Position numbers and translations under genes: made by a program. Shown here piece after piece: positions 24,428 to 33,659 of a DNA stretch of 39,789 nucleotides; the stretch's first letter is position 1; every line of letters begins with the position of its first letter. The stretch is from assembly GCA_905216195.1 (NCBI GenBank), contig CAJMSX010000036.1:1-39789 (forward strand). The letters are read 5' to 3'. The notes below the pieces were generated by a model, which did not search any database, was not told the DNA's origin, and saw only the letters and a list, made by a program, of their open reading frames with translations. This DNA comes from an uncultured bacterium. Lineage in GTDB: Bacteria > Bacteroidota > Bacteroidia > Bacteroidales > Marinifilaceae.

Positions 24428-26161
24428 TTATTCCTCCCGGTCTTCTTCGAATTTAATATCCTTCAGCATCATTTGGATATCGACCTTTCCCATGAATTCG
24501 TTTTCCTGTAAAGTATAGCAAATATTGAAGGCTTTGCCGGAGTTTACTTCCTCGAATAAATGGCCCATGCCGAACCCGATACCGCTGCGGTCGTTACAAG
24601 CTCTCGTATCGTCTACGACAACCAGCTTTAAATGTTCGTTATTCCGGCCGACTCTTTTTGTACCGATAAAGTTTACCACGTGATCGGTCATAAATACGGG
24701 TATGGTATTGTTGGGGCCGAAGGGAGCGAACTTTTGAAGCATAGCGTATAAATCGGGGGTGATGTCCGATAATTTTATCTGGGCATCGATATTGATCTGA
24801 GGAGTAAGCATTTCTTCGTTGATGGTCTCCCGGACGATTCGTTCGAATTTCTGCTTGAAAGGTTCGATATTTTCGATTTTCAACGTAAGACCGGCCGCAT
24901 ATTTATGTCCTCCGTAGTTTTCCAGGTATTCGCTGCACTGGGAGATGGCATAATATAAGTCGAAACCTTCCACCGAACGGGCGGAGCCGGTAGCGAAGCC
25001 GTTGGATTCGGTCAGTATGATCGTAGGACGGTAAAAAGATTCGGTAAGGCGGGAAGCCACGATGCCAATGACCCCTTTATGCCAGTTGCGGTTGAAAAGA
25101 ACCGTCGTTTTCTTCGAAGGTTCGATTTCCGAGTGGGTGATGTGGCAGATGGCTTCTTCGGTGATATCGTGATCCAGTTTCTTGCGTTGGTCGTTAAACG
25201 TATTAATGTCCGAAGCGATATCACTGGCGTTGCACTGTTCGTCGGCGGTAAGTAAGGCAACCGCCTTCCGGCCCGATTCCACCCTCCCGGCCGCATTGAT
25301 GCGGGGGCCGATGCGGAAAACGATGTCATTGATGGTAATCCCTTTCCCGATGCCGGCAATTTTAATAATCGTTTTCAAACCCAGGCTCGGCTTTTCGTTT
25401 AATTGCCGGAGACCGTAATAGGCCAAAATCCGGTTTTCGCCCGTAATGGGCACGATGTCGCTGGCGATGCTGACGCAGAGCAGGTCCAATAATTTGTACA
25501 GTTCGGACATCGGTAAATTATGTTTGATGCTGTGGGCTTGTACCAATTTGAAACTGACCCCGCATCCGCTCAACCATTTGTAAGGATAAGGGCAATCTTC
25601 CCTTTGGGGGTCGAGTACGGCTATCGCATCGGGTAAAGCGTCTCCTGGGGTGTGATGGTCGCAGATGATGATATCTATGCCTTTTTGCCGGGCGTATTTT
25701 ACTTTTTCCACGGCTTTTACCCCGCAATCCGTTACGATAATCAGGGTGAAATTATTTTCCGCCGCATAGTCGATGCCCTTGACGGACACTCCGTATCCTT
25801 CGGTATAACGGTCCGGAATATAATATTCCAGATTGTTTTTATTACATTTATTTTTCAGGTATTTGTAAAGAAGCGCTACGGCTGTGGTACCGTCGACATC
25901 GTAATCGCCGTAAATCATTACTTTTTCCTCCTGGGCGATGGCCTTATCCAGACGTTCCACGGCCTTATCCATATCTTTCATCAGAAACGGATCGTGAAGC
26001 ATATTCAGCGAAGGATAAAAAAATGCCTGTGCTTTTTCGGCACTATCGATTCCCCGTTGAAGTAAAAGGTTGGCAATAACGGGATTGCAATTGAGTTTTT
26101 GTGATAATTCCTGTATTTTATTTTTCTCCGGGGGAGTGTTTATAACCCATCTTTTTTTCAT
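24428..26161 (-). CDS. recJ: Single-stranded-DNA-specific 5'-3' exonuclease RecJ
   Basis: From the ATG at 26161 the protein has 577 residues, normal for the family. Phosphoesterase motifs are DYDVDG (86-91), TDCG near 144-147, DHH at 168-170, and GPRINAAGRVESGRKA. The DHHA1 domain contains GGHKYAAGL, and the C-terminal OB-like domain includes KLVVVDD. RecJ degrades 5' ends in RecFOR-dependent repair and mismatch repair. The frame is open upstream to 26245, but those 28 residues lack family character and the MKKRWVINTP start is typical. It is followed by recR. Confidence 0.93.
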   Translation of the reverse strand: MKKRWVINTPPEKNKIQELSQKLNCNPVIANLLLQRGIDSAEKAQAFFYPSLNMLHDPFLMKDMDKAVERLDKAIAQEEKVMIYGDYDVDGTTAVALLYKYLKNKCNKNNLEYYIPDRYTEGYGVSVKGIDYAAENNFTLIIVTDCGVKAVEKVKYARQKGIDIIICDHHTPGDALPDAIAVLDPQREDCPYPYKWLSGCGVSFKLVQAHSIKHNLPMSELYKLLDLLCVSIASDIVPITGENRILAYYGLRQLNEKPSLGLKTIIKIAGIGKGITINDIVFRIGPRINAAGRVESGRKAVALLTADEQCNASDIASDINTFNDQRKKLDHDITEEAICHITHSEIEPSKKTTVLFNRNWHKGVIGIVASRLTESFYRPTIILTESNGFATGSARSVEGFDLYYAISQCSEYLENYGGHKYAAGLTLKIENIEPFKQKFERIVRETINEEMLTPQINIDAQIKLSDITPDLYAMLQKFAPFGPNNTIPVFMTDHVVNFIGTKRVGRNNEHLKLVVVDDTRACNDRSGIGFGMGHLFEEVNSGKAFNICYTLQENEFMGKVDIQMMLKDIKFEEDREE

Positions 26162-26308
26162 TATACTTTTTTCCAATTCTGATACAAAGTAGCGGAAATT
26201 CCTCCTTATTTCAAAGCTAAAATTCCATAATTTTTGAACAGCCAATCCGCCGGGAAGGTATAGAGTTACAAATCAAATAAATAGGGTAGTATTCTCTTTA
26301 TTTTTTAT

Positions 26309-26316
26309 TATCTTTG
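26309..26316 (+). promoter_or_regulatory. -7 box (TATCTTTG) for the lysS operon
   Basis: An exact TAnnTTTG match 64 bases upstream of the lysS ATG. The region upstream is T-rich without a clear -33 TTTG. Confidence 0.5.
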
Positions 26317-26380
26317 CTGCTCGAAACGGTTATGATGAGGGTTAATTTATTGATTATAAAATATTTAAATTATAAATAAA

Positions 26381-28105
26381 ATGGGTGTTACTGAATTGAG
26401 TGAACAGGAGATTATCCGGAGGAATTCTTTGAACGAATTATCCAAACTGGGAATCGAAGCTTATCCGGCTGCCGAATTTCCGGTGACGCACCGGGCTCAG
26501 GAAATTAAAGAGAAATTTACGGATGGAATGGAGGAGTGGGAAGTGGTCGTGGCGGGCAGGATGATGACCCGGAGGATTATGGGTAAAGCCTCGTTTTTTG
26601 AATTGCAGGACGCCACAGGCCGCATTCAGGTGTATGTGAGCCGGGACGATATTTCCAGGGATGAAGCTTCAACCGCCTACAATGTGGTATTTAAAAAATT
26701 GATGGATATCGGGGACGTGGTCGGCGTAAAGGGAATTGTTTTCCGGACCCAGACGGGCGAAATTTCGGTACATGCCCGGGAATTGGTCCTGTTGTCCAAG
26801 TCTTTGCGTCCTCTGCCGGTGGTCAAGGAAAAAGACGGGAAAGTATTCGATGCGTTTACGGACCCGGAACAACGGTATCGCCAGCGTTATCTGGATTTGA
26901 TCGTGAATCCTCAGGTCAAGGACGTTTTTATCAAACGCACCCGTATGATCAATGCCATCCGGGAATTTTTCAATAGCCGCGGGTATCTGGAAGTGGAGAC
27001 TCCCGTATTGCAGGCTATCCCCGGGGGAGCTTCCGCCCGTCCGTTTATTACGCACCACAATGCCCTGGACATCCCCTTGTATCTGAGGATCGCCAATGAG
27101 TTGTACCTGAAAAGATTGATCGTAGGCGGTTTCGAGGGGGTCTATGAGTTTTCCCGCAATTTCCGCAACGAGGGGATGGACCGGACGCATAATCCGGAAT
27201 TTACCTGTATGGAAATTTATGTAGCCTATAAAGATTATCTGTGGATGATGAACTTTACGGAAGAAATGGTGGAGAAAGTGGCTCTGGCTATGAACGGTAC
27301 TACCAAAGCGATGCTGGAAGGAAAAGAAATCGATTTCAAGCGTCCGTTCCGTCGGGTAAGAATGTCGGATGCCATCAAAGAATATACCGGCTACGACATT
27401 GAGAAAATGTCCGAAGAAGAATTGTATCAGGCTTGTGTGGACATGCATATTCCGGTAGATAAAACCATGGGAAAGGGAAAATTGATCGACGAAATTTTCG
27501 GGGAAAAATGCGAAGGGCATTATATTCAACCCACGTTTATCTACGATTACCCCAAGGAAATGTCCCCTTTAACGAAAAAACACCGCGATAATCCGGATTT
27601 GACGGAACGTTTCGAGTTGTTCGTGAATGGGAAAGAAGTGGCTAATGCGTATTCCGAATTGAACGATCCTATCGATCAGTTGGATCGTTTTCAGCAACAG
27701 ATGAAATTGCAGGAAAGAGGAGATGATGAGGCCATGTATATCGATTACGATTTTGTGCGGGCCCTGGAATACGGAATGCCGCCGACTTCCGGTATGGGAA
27801 TCGGGATCGACCGTTTGTGTATGTTTCTTACCAATAGTCCCTCTATCCAGGACGTATTGTTTTTCCCGCAAATGAAACCCGAGAAAAAAATAGCCGTAGA
27901 TGCGGATGATCAGTTCGAAGCGCGGGGGATTCCGAAAGAATGGATAGAGGTGGTCCGAAAAGCCGGTTATCCGACGGTAGACGCTTTAAACGGAATCGAT
28001 AATCCCAATAAGTTTCATCAGCAGCTTTGCGGAATTAATAAGAAAGAAAAACTGGGATTGACGGCGCCTTCTCCGGAAGAAGTGAAAAAATGGATTTCAA
28101 AATAA
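26381..28105 (+). CDS. lysS: Lysyl-tRNA synthetase, class II
   Basis: Charges tRNA-Lys. The 574-residue protein has an N-terminal OB anticodon-binding domain (about 55-150, VVVAGRMMTRRIMGKASFFELQD) and the class II core. Motif 2 is FRNEGMDRTHNPEFTCMEIY and motif 3 is GMGIGIDRLCMFL. A C-terminal extension of about 65 residues (from the DDQFEARGIPKEW region to VKKWISK) goes beyond the usual ~505-residue enzyme; as I recall this tail is common in Bacteroidales LysRS. It is the first gene of a run with gpsA, a Gate protein and a YghO-like gene. Confidence 0.95.
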   Translation: MGVTELSEQEIIRRNSLNELSKLGIEAYPAAEFPVTHRAQEIKEKFTDGMEEWEVVVAGRMMTRRIMGKASFFELQDATGRIQVYVSRDDISRDEASTAYNVVFKKLMDIGDVVGVKGIVFRTQTGEISVHARELVLLSKSLRPLPVVKEKDGKVFDAFTDPEQRYRQRYLDLIVNPQVKDVFIKRTRMINAIREFFNSRGYLEVETPVLQAIPGGASARPFITHHNALDIPLYLRIANELYLKRLIVGGFEGVYEFSRNFRNEGMDRTHNPEFTCMEIYVAYKDYLWMMNFTEEMVEKVALAMNGTTKAMLEGKEIDFKRPFRRVRMSDAIKEYTGYDIEKMSEEELYQACVDMHIPVDKTMGKGKLIDEIFGEKCEGHYIQPTFIYDYPKEMSPLTKKHRDNPDLTERFELFVNGKEVANAYSELNDPIDQLDRFQQQMKLQERGDDEAMYIDYDFVRALEYGMPPTSGMGIGIDRLCMFLTNSPSIQDVLFFPQMKPEKKIAVDADDQFEARGIPKEWIEVVRKAGYPTVDALNGIDNPNKFHQQLCGINKKEKLGLTAPSPEEVKKWISK

Positions 28106-28181
28106 CGGATATCCAGGAGAGCGGATCCGGCAGCAAAACGGCTTCCGGAATACACTTCCCTGTATTTTAAATAAAAACAGT

Positions 28182-29183
28182 ATGGAATTACCGGAAAAAC
28201 CGAGGCTCGGCATTGTGGGAGGCGGTAGTTGGGCGACAGCTATTGCTAAGATACTTACTGAAACCAACGATCATATCAACTGGTTCATGCGGAACATCGA
28301 AACGATCAATACGTTCAAGGATTTGAGCCATAATCCCCGCTATTTGTGCGAAGTGGAATTCGATTTATCGCAGATTACCTTTACGGACGATCTGGACGAG
28401 TTGATCGAAATGAGCGATATGATTATTTTCGCTATTCCCAGTGCTTTCCTGAAGAATGCCACTTCCCGCATTACCCGTTCGTTGAAAAACAAAGTGGTCA
28501 TTTCCGCAATCAAAGGTTTGATTCCCGACGACAATTTGATTATCGGCGAATATTTCAGTAAGTATTATCAGGTGCCTCTGGAACAGATCGTCATTATTTC
28601 CGGTCCCTGTCATGCGGAAGAAATCGCTTTGGAACGTTTGTCCTACCTTACCTTTGCCAGCAATGACCTGAAAATGGCCCGGCACGTGGCCCAGACCTTC
28701 GATTGCCATTATGTAAAAACGAGTATTTCGGACGATATTTACGGAACGGAATATTCGGCTGTACTGAAAAATGTAATCGCCATTGCCGCCGGAATTTGTC
28801 ACGGGCTTCGGTATGGGGATAACTTTCAGGCCGTATTGATTTCGAATGCCATCCAGGAGATCGAGCGCTTTGTGGCTGCCGTGCACCCGATACACCGGGA
28901 TATCAAAAGTTCGGCTTACCTGGGCGACCTGCTGGTAACGGCTTACTCCCAGTTCAGCCGGAACCGGACCTTCGGTACGATGATCGGAAAAGGATATTCC
29001 GTGAAATCGGCTCAAATGGAGATGCTGATGATTGCCGAAGGTTATTTTGCCGTAAAAGGTATCAAGGAGATCAACGAACATTATAATGTGCATATGCCGA
29101 TCACTAATGCGGTGTATAACATCCTGTACGAACGGATCAGCCCGGTGATGGAGATTCGTTTGCTGACGGAAGAATTGAGATAA
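28182..29183 (+). CDS. gpsA: Glycerol-3-phosphate dehydrogenase (NAD(P)+)
   Basis: Reduces dihydroxyacetone phosphate to sn-glycerol-3-phosphate for phospholipid synthesis. The 333-residue protein has the Rossmann motif GGGSWATAI (13-21), FAIPSAFLKN, ISAIKGLIPDDN, the signature SGPCHAEEIALERLSYLTFAS and the catalytic-lysine segment SAVLKNVIAIAAGICHGLRYGDN. The C-terminal YLGDLLVTAYSQFSRNRTFG completes the family pattern. It follows lysS by 76 bases and precedes the Gate protein by three, indicating tight coupling with the latter. Confidence 0.95.
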   Translation: MELPEKPRLGIVGGGSWATAIAKILTETNDHINWFMRNIETINTFKDLSHNPRYLCEVEFDLSQITFTDDLDELIEMSDMIIFAIPSAFLKNATSRITRSLKNKVVISAIKGLIPDDNLIIGEYFSKYYQVPLEQIVIISGPCHAEEIALERLSYLTFASNDLKMARHVAQTFDCHYVKTSISDDIYGTEYSAVLKNVIAIAAGICHGLRYGDNFQAVLISNAIQEIERFVAAVHPIHRDIKSSAYLGDLLVTAYSQFSRNRTFGTMIGKGYSVKSAQMEMLMIAEGYFAVKGIKEINEHYNVHMPITNAVYNILYERISPVMEIRLLTEELR

Positions 29184-29186
29184 AAT

Positions 29187-30185
29187 ATGGAAAATATCAG
29201 AGATAGAATCCTCGGGTGTGTGAAAAAGGGAGTGCCGGTAGGTCTTAAAACTTCGTATTGGTTTTTAAAGATCATGCTGCCGGTCTCTTTCTTTGTGATG
29301 TTGTTGTCTTATTTCAACATTTTGCCCTATCTTTCTTCTTTTGCCGCCCCTTTGTTTACGGCTTTAGGTTTGCCCGGAGATGCCGCCCTGGTGTTTGTCA
29401 GCAGTATTTTTACCAATATTTATACGGTGATCGCCCTGATCGCCACCTTGGATTTTACGGTACGGGAAGGGGTGATACTGGCGGTTATGTGTTTGATTTC
29501 GCACGGATTCATCATCGAAACCTTAGTGCAGAAGAAAACCGGTTCTTCAGCCTGGCGGATGATGGGGTTAAGGGTTATCTGCAGTTTTATTGCCGCTTTT
29601 CTCCTCAACCGGGTTATGCCGGAAATGCCCGCCCGCTTAACTCCGGCGGCAACGGTATCCATGGGATTTCAGGAAACCTTATTGCATTGGTTGGAAAGCA
29701 GTTTGTGGTTGTGTGGGAAAATATTTGTCATCATTATTTCGTTGATGATTGTACAACGTATGCTGGAGGAGTTCGGAATTTTAAAATGGTTATCCGGCTG
29801 CTTTTCCCCTCTCATGCGGATTTTCGGATTGCCCGCTTCCGTTTCTTTTTTGTGGATTTTGGGAAATACCGTAGGATTGGCCTACGGTTCGGCCATTATG
29901 ATGGATTATGCCCGTAGCGGGAAACTGGACCGGCGGGAAGCGGATCTGATCAATCATCATCTGGCGGTGTCCCATTCACAGGTCGAAGACCCCTTACTTT
30001 TTATGGTGATCGGATTACCGGTTCTCTGGTTGATGATTCCCCGTTTTCTATTGGCTATATTTGCCGTATGGGAAAGAAGACTGGAATATAAGTTCCAGGA
30101 CAGGAAACAAAAAAATAAAGAACGGAAGGCTTTGTTGGAGCATGAATTGCTGGAAGAAGAAACTGTTTCTTTCAGGCATTCCTGA
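29187..30185 (+). CDS. Nucleoside-recognition (Gate) domain membrane protein
   Basis: The 332-residue integral membrane protein has about eight hydrophobic segments. It resembles the Gate/nucleoside-recognition superfamily (PF07670, as in SpoVV, YjiH and FeoB cores): GDAALVFVSSIFTNIYTVIALIATLDF in the first half and FLWILGNTVGLAYGSAIMMDYARSGKLDRREADLINHHLAVSHSQVEDPLLF in the second. The repeated halves suggest an inverted two-fold transporter-like fold. The transported solute is unknown. It starts three bases after gpsA. The C terminus is a basic cytoplasmic tail. Confidence 0.8.
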   Translation: MENIRDRILGCVKKGVPVGLKTSYWFLKIMLPVSFFVMLLSYFNILPYLSSFAAPLFTALGLPGDAALVFVSSIFTNIYTVIALIATLDFTVREGVILAVMCLISHGFIIETLVQKKTGSSAWRMMGLRVICSFIAAFLLNRVMPEMPARLTPAATVSMGFQETLLHWLESSLWLCGKIFVIIISLMIVQRMLEEFGILKWLSGCFSPLMRIFGLPASVSFLWILGNTVGLAYGSAIMMDYARSGKLDRREADLINHHLAVSHSQVEDPLLFMVIGLPVLWLMIPRFLLAIFAVWERRLEYKFQDRKQKNKERKALLEHELLEEETVSFRHS

Positions 30186-30220
30186 ATTCCCCTGGCCTCT
30201 TTTGATTATAAATAGGATCT

Positions 30221-31396
30221 ATGTATTCAATCGTCGAAGTTAAAAATGAAACTCAGGAAAAGGCTTTTTTGCATTTGCCTTTAAAACTTTATAAGAATTG
30301 TCCTCACTGGATACGGCCGCTGGACAGCGATATAAAAAAAGTTTTCGATCCAAAGAAGAATCCTTGTTTTAAACAGGGAGAATGTATCCGCTGGATATTA
30401 CAAAACGGGGAGGGAGAATGTGTGGGGAGAGTAGCCGCTTTTATCAACGGTAAAACCTGTCGTTTGGATAAATATACAGTGGGACAAATGGGTTTTTTCG
30501 AATGCATCGAAGACCGGGAAGCGGCATTTCTGCTTTTTGATCAATGCCGCGGATGGTTGGAAAGCCGGGGGATGGAGGCGATGGAAGGCCCGGTGAATTT
30601 CGGAGAGCGGATGGAGTGGTGGGGATTGCTGGTCGACGGATTCGATCGTGCACCGAACTATGCCATGCCCTATACTTTGCCTTATTATGTTCGTTTTTTT
30701 GAGGAATACGGTTTCCGGGATTACTTCAAACAATTTACTTACCGCAACCGTTTGGTAGTAGATAGCCTGGCTCCGGTAGTGGTGTGGAAGGCCGATCGTT
30801 TGTTGAAAAGCCCGGACTATGCCGTACGCACCTACCGGGAAATCGGCCGGGAAAAGGCGATAGATTCTTTGCTGGAAGTGTACAATAAAGCCTGGAACCT
30901 GGAGGTACACGGAGTAGATGGGATTACCCGGGAACAGGTAATATCCATATATAAAAGCCTGCAACCCATTATCGATAAAGACCTTATTTATTTCGGGTAT
31001 TACCGGGAAAAGCCCATCGGGTTCTTTCTGATGTTTCCGGAGATTAATCAGGCCTTGAAACATGTGAACGGTAAACTGAATTTGCCCGGGATACTCAAAT
31101 TTTTGTATTATCGGCACGTGAAAAAAATAGACGTGGCTTTGGGCCAATTGTTCGGTGTTATTCCGGAATTTCAGGGAAAAGGGGTGGAAGCTGCCTTGAT
31201 CAAATGTTTTTGTGAACAGGTCGTGGAACGGAACAGCCATTACAAGTATTTGGAAATGAACTGGATCGGAGACTTTAATCCTCAGATGATGCATCTGATG
31301 AAATACCTGAGCGCGACAGCGGTAAAAACCCATATCACCTACCGGAAATTATTCCGGGACGATATCGTATTTGTCCGTTCGGCCGATAAATCTTAA
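30221..31396 (+). CDS. GNAT-fold protein, YghO-like
   Basis: The 391-residue soluble protein begins with a segment typical of YghO-like proteins (LPLKLYKNCPHWIRPLDSDIKKVFDPKKNP) and continues with GPVNFGERMEWWGLLVDGFDRAPNYAMPYTLPYYVRFFEEYGF. The C-terminal half contains a GNAT-like core with GYYREKPIGFFLMFPEIN and FGVIPEFQGKGVEAALIKCF, where the QGKG loop would bind acyl-CoA. Its substrate is unknown. It is last in the lysS-gpsA-Gate run, 35 bases downstream of the Gate gene. Its stop directly abuts the capsule-locus remnant, so any native 3' terminator has been lost or lies elsewhere. Confidence 0.78.
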   Translation: MYSIVEVKNETQEKAFLHLPLKLYKNCPHWIRPLDSDIKKVFDPKKNPCFKQGECIRWILQNGEGECVGRVAAFINGKTCRLDKYTVGQMGFFECIEDREAAFLLFDQCRGWLESRGMEAMEGPVNFGERMEWWGLLVDGFDRAPNYAMPYTLPYYVRFFEEYGFRDYFKQFTYRNRLVVDSLAPVVVWKADRLLKSPDYAVRTYREIGREKAIDSLLEVYNKAWNLEVHGVDGITREQVISIYKSLQPIIDKDLIYFGYYREKPIGFFLMFPEINQALKHVNGKLNLPGILKFLYYRHVKKIDVALGQLFGVIPEFQGKGVEAALIKCFCEQVVERNSHYKYLEMNWIGDFNPQMMHLMKYLSATAVKTHITYRKLFRDDIVFVRSADKS

Positions 31397-31856
31397 TGTT
31401 TGTGGTGGAGAAAAACCTACTTTTCCCGGAACCGAATTTTCAATACGTTCCGTGGTTATATAGACATGGAGAGTCATTTTCCGGTGAAACTCGTTCCTCA
31501 TGCAGATTCGCGGGGTGTTTTCGTGGAGACGCTTAAGTTGGGTATGGGGGGGACAGGTTTCGTTTTCTACCACGGTGCCGGGTATTACCCGTGGGAATCA
31601 CTACCATACCCGGAAAATTGAACGTTTTACGGTAATCCGGGGGAAGGCGCGGATACAGTTACGGAAAGTCGGTACGGACGAAGTCCTGGATTTTGAGCTG
31701 GACGGTTCGGAACCTTCGTATGTGGATATGCCGGTCTGGTATACACACAATATCACTAATACCGGAGATGAAGAGCTGTATACCCAGTTCTGGATCAATG
31801 AATGGTATGATCCGGAAGATGGGGATACTTACTATGAAACTGTAGTGGATTTTTGA
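31397..31856 (+). pseudogene. Remnant of CapF/WbjC/FnlB-type UDP-sugar reductase (C-terminal cupin), frameshifted
   Basis: Two overlapping frames together encode the last ~150 residues of a CapF-like enzyme, the bifunctional reductase of UDP-N-acetyl-L-fucosamine synthesis. Frame one reads RIFNTFRGYIDMESHFPVKLV then PHADSRGVFVETLKLGMGG up to a run of seven G at 31546-31552. The continuation lies one base on: GGQVSFSTTVPGITRGNHYH, then KARIQLRKVGTDEVLDFELDG and YVDMPVWYTHNITNTGD. Removing one G restores one uninterrupted frame. The N-terminal ~240-residue SDR domain is absent; the preceding gene ends at 31396. This is a truncated, frameshifted relic. A sequencing error in G7 could explain the shift but not the truncation. 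Confidence 0.85.
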
Positions 31857-31883
31857 TTAAAATGGTCGGAATAATCAGGATAT

Positions 31884-31914
31884 TTTGATTTTTTGGAACG
31901 TTTTCGTATGTTTG
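31884..31914 (+). promoter_or_regulatory. Complete promoter of the DUF4143 ATPase gene
   Basis: TTTG at 31884-31887 and TATGTTTG at 31907-31914 are separated by exactly 19 bases, the best match to the Bacteroidetes TTTG-N19-TAnnTTTG consensus in the window. It lies directly after the capF remnant. Transcription would start near 31920, so the upstream in-frame ATG at 31885 cannot be used and 31933 is the start. Confidence 0.75.
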
Positions 31915-31932
31915 TGGAAAAATCAGATACCG

Positions 31933-33228
31933 ATGAAACGTAAAATCAGTGTCGCTCTGAACGAGTGGAAGGATAAACCGAACCGGATGCCTCTGGTCGT
32001 AAGTGGTGCCCGTCAAGTGGGTAAAACGTATATTTTGGAGGAGTTCGGCAGGGAGAAATTCGAGAACACGGTGTATCTTAACCTGGAGATAGAAAGTGCA
32101 TTCGTCCGTTTGTTGGATACGGAACTCTCACCTGTGAAGGTCATACAATTCATTGAAGCCTTGAAAGGGGAGCGGATAACGGCTGGCAAGACTTTGATTT
32201 TCTTTGATGAGATACAAGCTTGCGAAAGAGCCTTGACTGCACTGAAGTATTTTTACGAGCAGGCTCCGCAGTATCATGTGGTGGCTGCTGGCTCGCTGCT
32301 GGGAGTCGCCGTGAACCGGCAGAAATATTCTTATCCGGTAGGAAAGGTGGACGAGCTTACTTTATACCCGTTGGACTTCGAGGAATTCCTTTGGGCAATG
32401 GACAAGGAAGAACTTGCTGTGAAGATCCGGAAGCACTACACGAATGATGAAAGGATGCCGGAGGCATGGCATGAACTGGCTTTGGAGCATTATCGGAACT
32501 ATTTTATTGTGGGGGGGATGCCTGCTGCTGTAGTTGAATATATCAGGACGAATAGTTTTATTCAGGTACAGCAGATCCAAAACAATATACTCAATCAGTA
32601 TATAGCTGATATGGCCAAATATGCAGATCCGACAACAAGTATCCGGGTAAGGGCTTGCTATAACTCTATCCCTGCCCAGCTCGCTAAGGAGAATACCAAG
32701 TTTCAGTACAAGGTGGTACAGCGGGGAGGGACGGCCACGATTTTCGGAGAGGCCATAGAATGGCTTGTTTTTGCCGGAATAGTACTTAAATGTCAGAGGC
32801 TGGAACATGGCTTTATTCCGGTAAATGCCTATGTCGCTCTGGCGGACTTTAAATTATATATGGCCGATATAGGAATGCTTACTTTGAGATCCGGAATGCC
32901 TCTGCAAATGATTCTTTCTACTGTTGAGGAGGATAATACGTATTTAGGCGCAATGACCGAAAACTATGTGGCACAGGCCTTGGTTTCGAATGGTCATATA
33001 CCTTATTATTGGCAAAGCGATGGTAAAGCCGAGGTTGATTTTGTCATACAACCGGGCAATGATGTCATACCTATAGAAGTAAAAAAGGGAAAGCGGAATC
33101 GCTCGAAAAGTTTAGGTGTCTTTATCGGGAAATATAAATCCGCATATTCTATTCGCATATCGAAGAAAAATTTCGGCTTTGAGAACGGTATAAAATCCGT
33201 ACCGTTATACGCCGTTTTTTGTATCTGA
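31933..33228 (+). CDS. AAA ATPase with DUF4143 (PD-(D/E)XK-like C terminus)
   Basis: The 431-residue protein belongs to the widespread AAA_14-DUF4143 family. The Walker A motif is GARQVGKT (25-32), Walker B is LIFFDEIQ (88-95), and a sensor-type AGSLLGV follows. The linker GKVDELTLYPLDFEEFLWA is diagnostic. The C-terminal DUF4143 has a winged-helix part and a nuclease-like motif AEVDFVIQPGN with IPIEVKKGKR. The biological role of this family is not established; members are accessory and often strain-specific. It is monocistronic, with its own promoter, and sits exactly between two decayed polysaccharide genes, so it was probably acquired by insertion or recombination. Codon texture looks less CGG/CCG-rich than in neighbouring housekeeping genes, though this was not computed. 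Confidence 0.85.
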   Translation: MKRKISVALNEWKDKPNRMPLVVSGARQVGKTYILEEFGREKFENTVYLNLEIESAFVRLLDTELSPVKVIQFIEALKGERITAGKTLIFFDEIQACERALTALKYFYEQAPQYHVVAAGSLLGVAVNRQKYSYPVGKVDELTLYPLDFEEFLWAMDKEELAVKIRKHYTNDERMPEAWHELALEHYRNYFIVGGMPAAVVEYIRTNSFIQVQQIQNNILNQYIADMAKYADPTTSIRVRACYNSIPAQLAKENTKFQYKVVQRGGTATIFGEAIEWLVFAGIVLKCQRLEHGFIPVNAYVALADFKLYMADIGMLTLRSGMPLQMILSTVEEDNTYLGAMTENYVAQALVSNGHIPYYWQSDGKAEVDFVIQPGNDVIPIEVKKGKRNRSKSLGVFIGKYKSAYSIRISKKNFGFENGIKSVPLYAVFCI

Positions 33229-33287
33229 TTCTTCAGTTGTTTACTCCACAACCATAGCCGCATATCTGGAAGGTAAACCGGGGGTTC

Positions 33288-33470
33288 ATGACAGGCTGTG
33301 CCCGTCTTGGAAGCGTCGTACACCTGCCGCTGAATCTGGAAAGGCTGCAGAAATTGACGGAAAATTACGTTGTCTCCAATATCAAAATAAAAAAAGCCTT
33401 AGGTATTTCTCAAATGCCTGTCTGCGCACGCGAGGGGTTATTGAAAACAATTCGGAGTTTCTCAGGCTAA
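33288..33470 (+). pseudogene. C-terminal remnant of a WbpV-like NAD-dependent epimerase
   Basis: The frame reads HLPLNLERLQKLTENYVVSN followed by IKIKKALGISQMPVCAREGLLKTIRSF and a stop. This resembles the last ~50 residues of the SDR epimerases that precede the WecA-like transferase at the 3' end of Bacteroides capsule loci. The sequence just upstream does not continue the homology in this frame, and the Rossmann core is missing; the preceding ~60 bases are noncoding or decayed. Its place upstream of the transferase gene matches the usual capsule-locus order, so it is taken as the residue of a deletion. Recognition is from memory. Confidence 0.65.
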
Positions 33471-33659
33471 GATTTCACTTTTCTTGTTCGGATGTATTTA
33501 CTTTTTCGGAAGGATATAATTAAAATTAAAATAAAATAATTGGTAAAAAAGAATGTTTTATTTAATATTATTATTAATTTTGATGAGCATGTAGAGAATT
33601 TCATGTCTCTTATGGTAAGATGAGTGGTGTTTTATCGTTTATTTGCTAACTAAAAAAAA
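33471..33659. other. AT-rich leader region of the stefin-like gene
   Basis: No gene is seen in these 189 bases, which are markedly AT-rich compared with their surroundings. A TAATTTTG box at 33575-33582 matches TAnnTTTG and would give a leader of about 75 bases before the small ORF. No -33 TTTG at standard spacing. Confidence 0.5.

Noticed and set aside
26162..26245. 28-residue extension of RecJ
   Set aside because: No similarity to RecJ N termini; MKKRWVINTP at 26161 is the usual start.
26669..27529. 286-residue minus-strand ORF in lysS
   Set aside because: Antisense shadow of the lysyl-tRNA synthetase core.
28106..28181. TCCGG/CCGGA inverted repeat between lysS and gpsA as terminator
   Set aside because: Only five base pairs, a long loop and no T-run; the genes are probably cotranscribed.
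30398..31333. 311-residue minus-strand ORF
   Set aside because: Antisense to the YghO-like gene; no promoter or domain in that direction.
31885..31932. N-terminal extension of the DUF4143 ATPase
   Set aside because: These codons overlap the promoter (-33 at 31884-31887, -7 at 31907-31914) and would not be transcribed.
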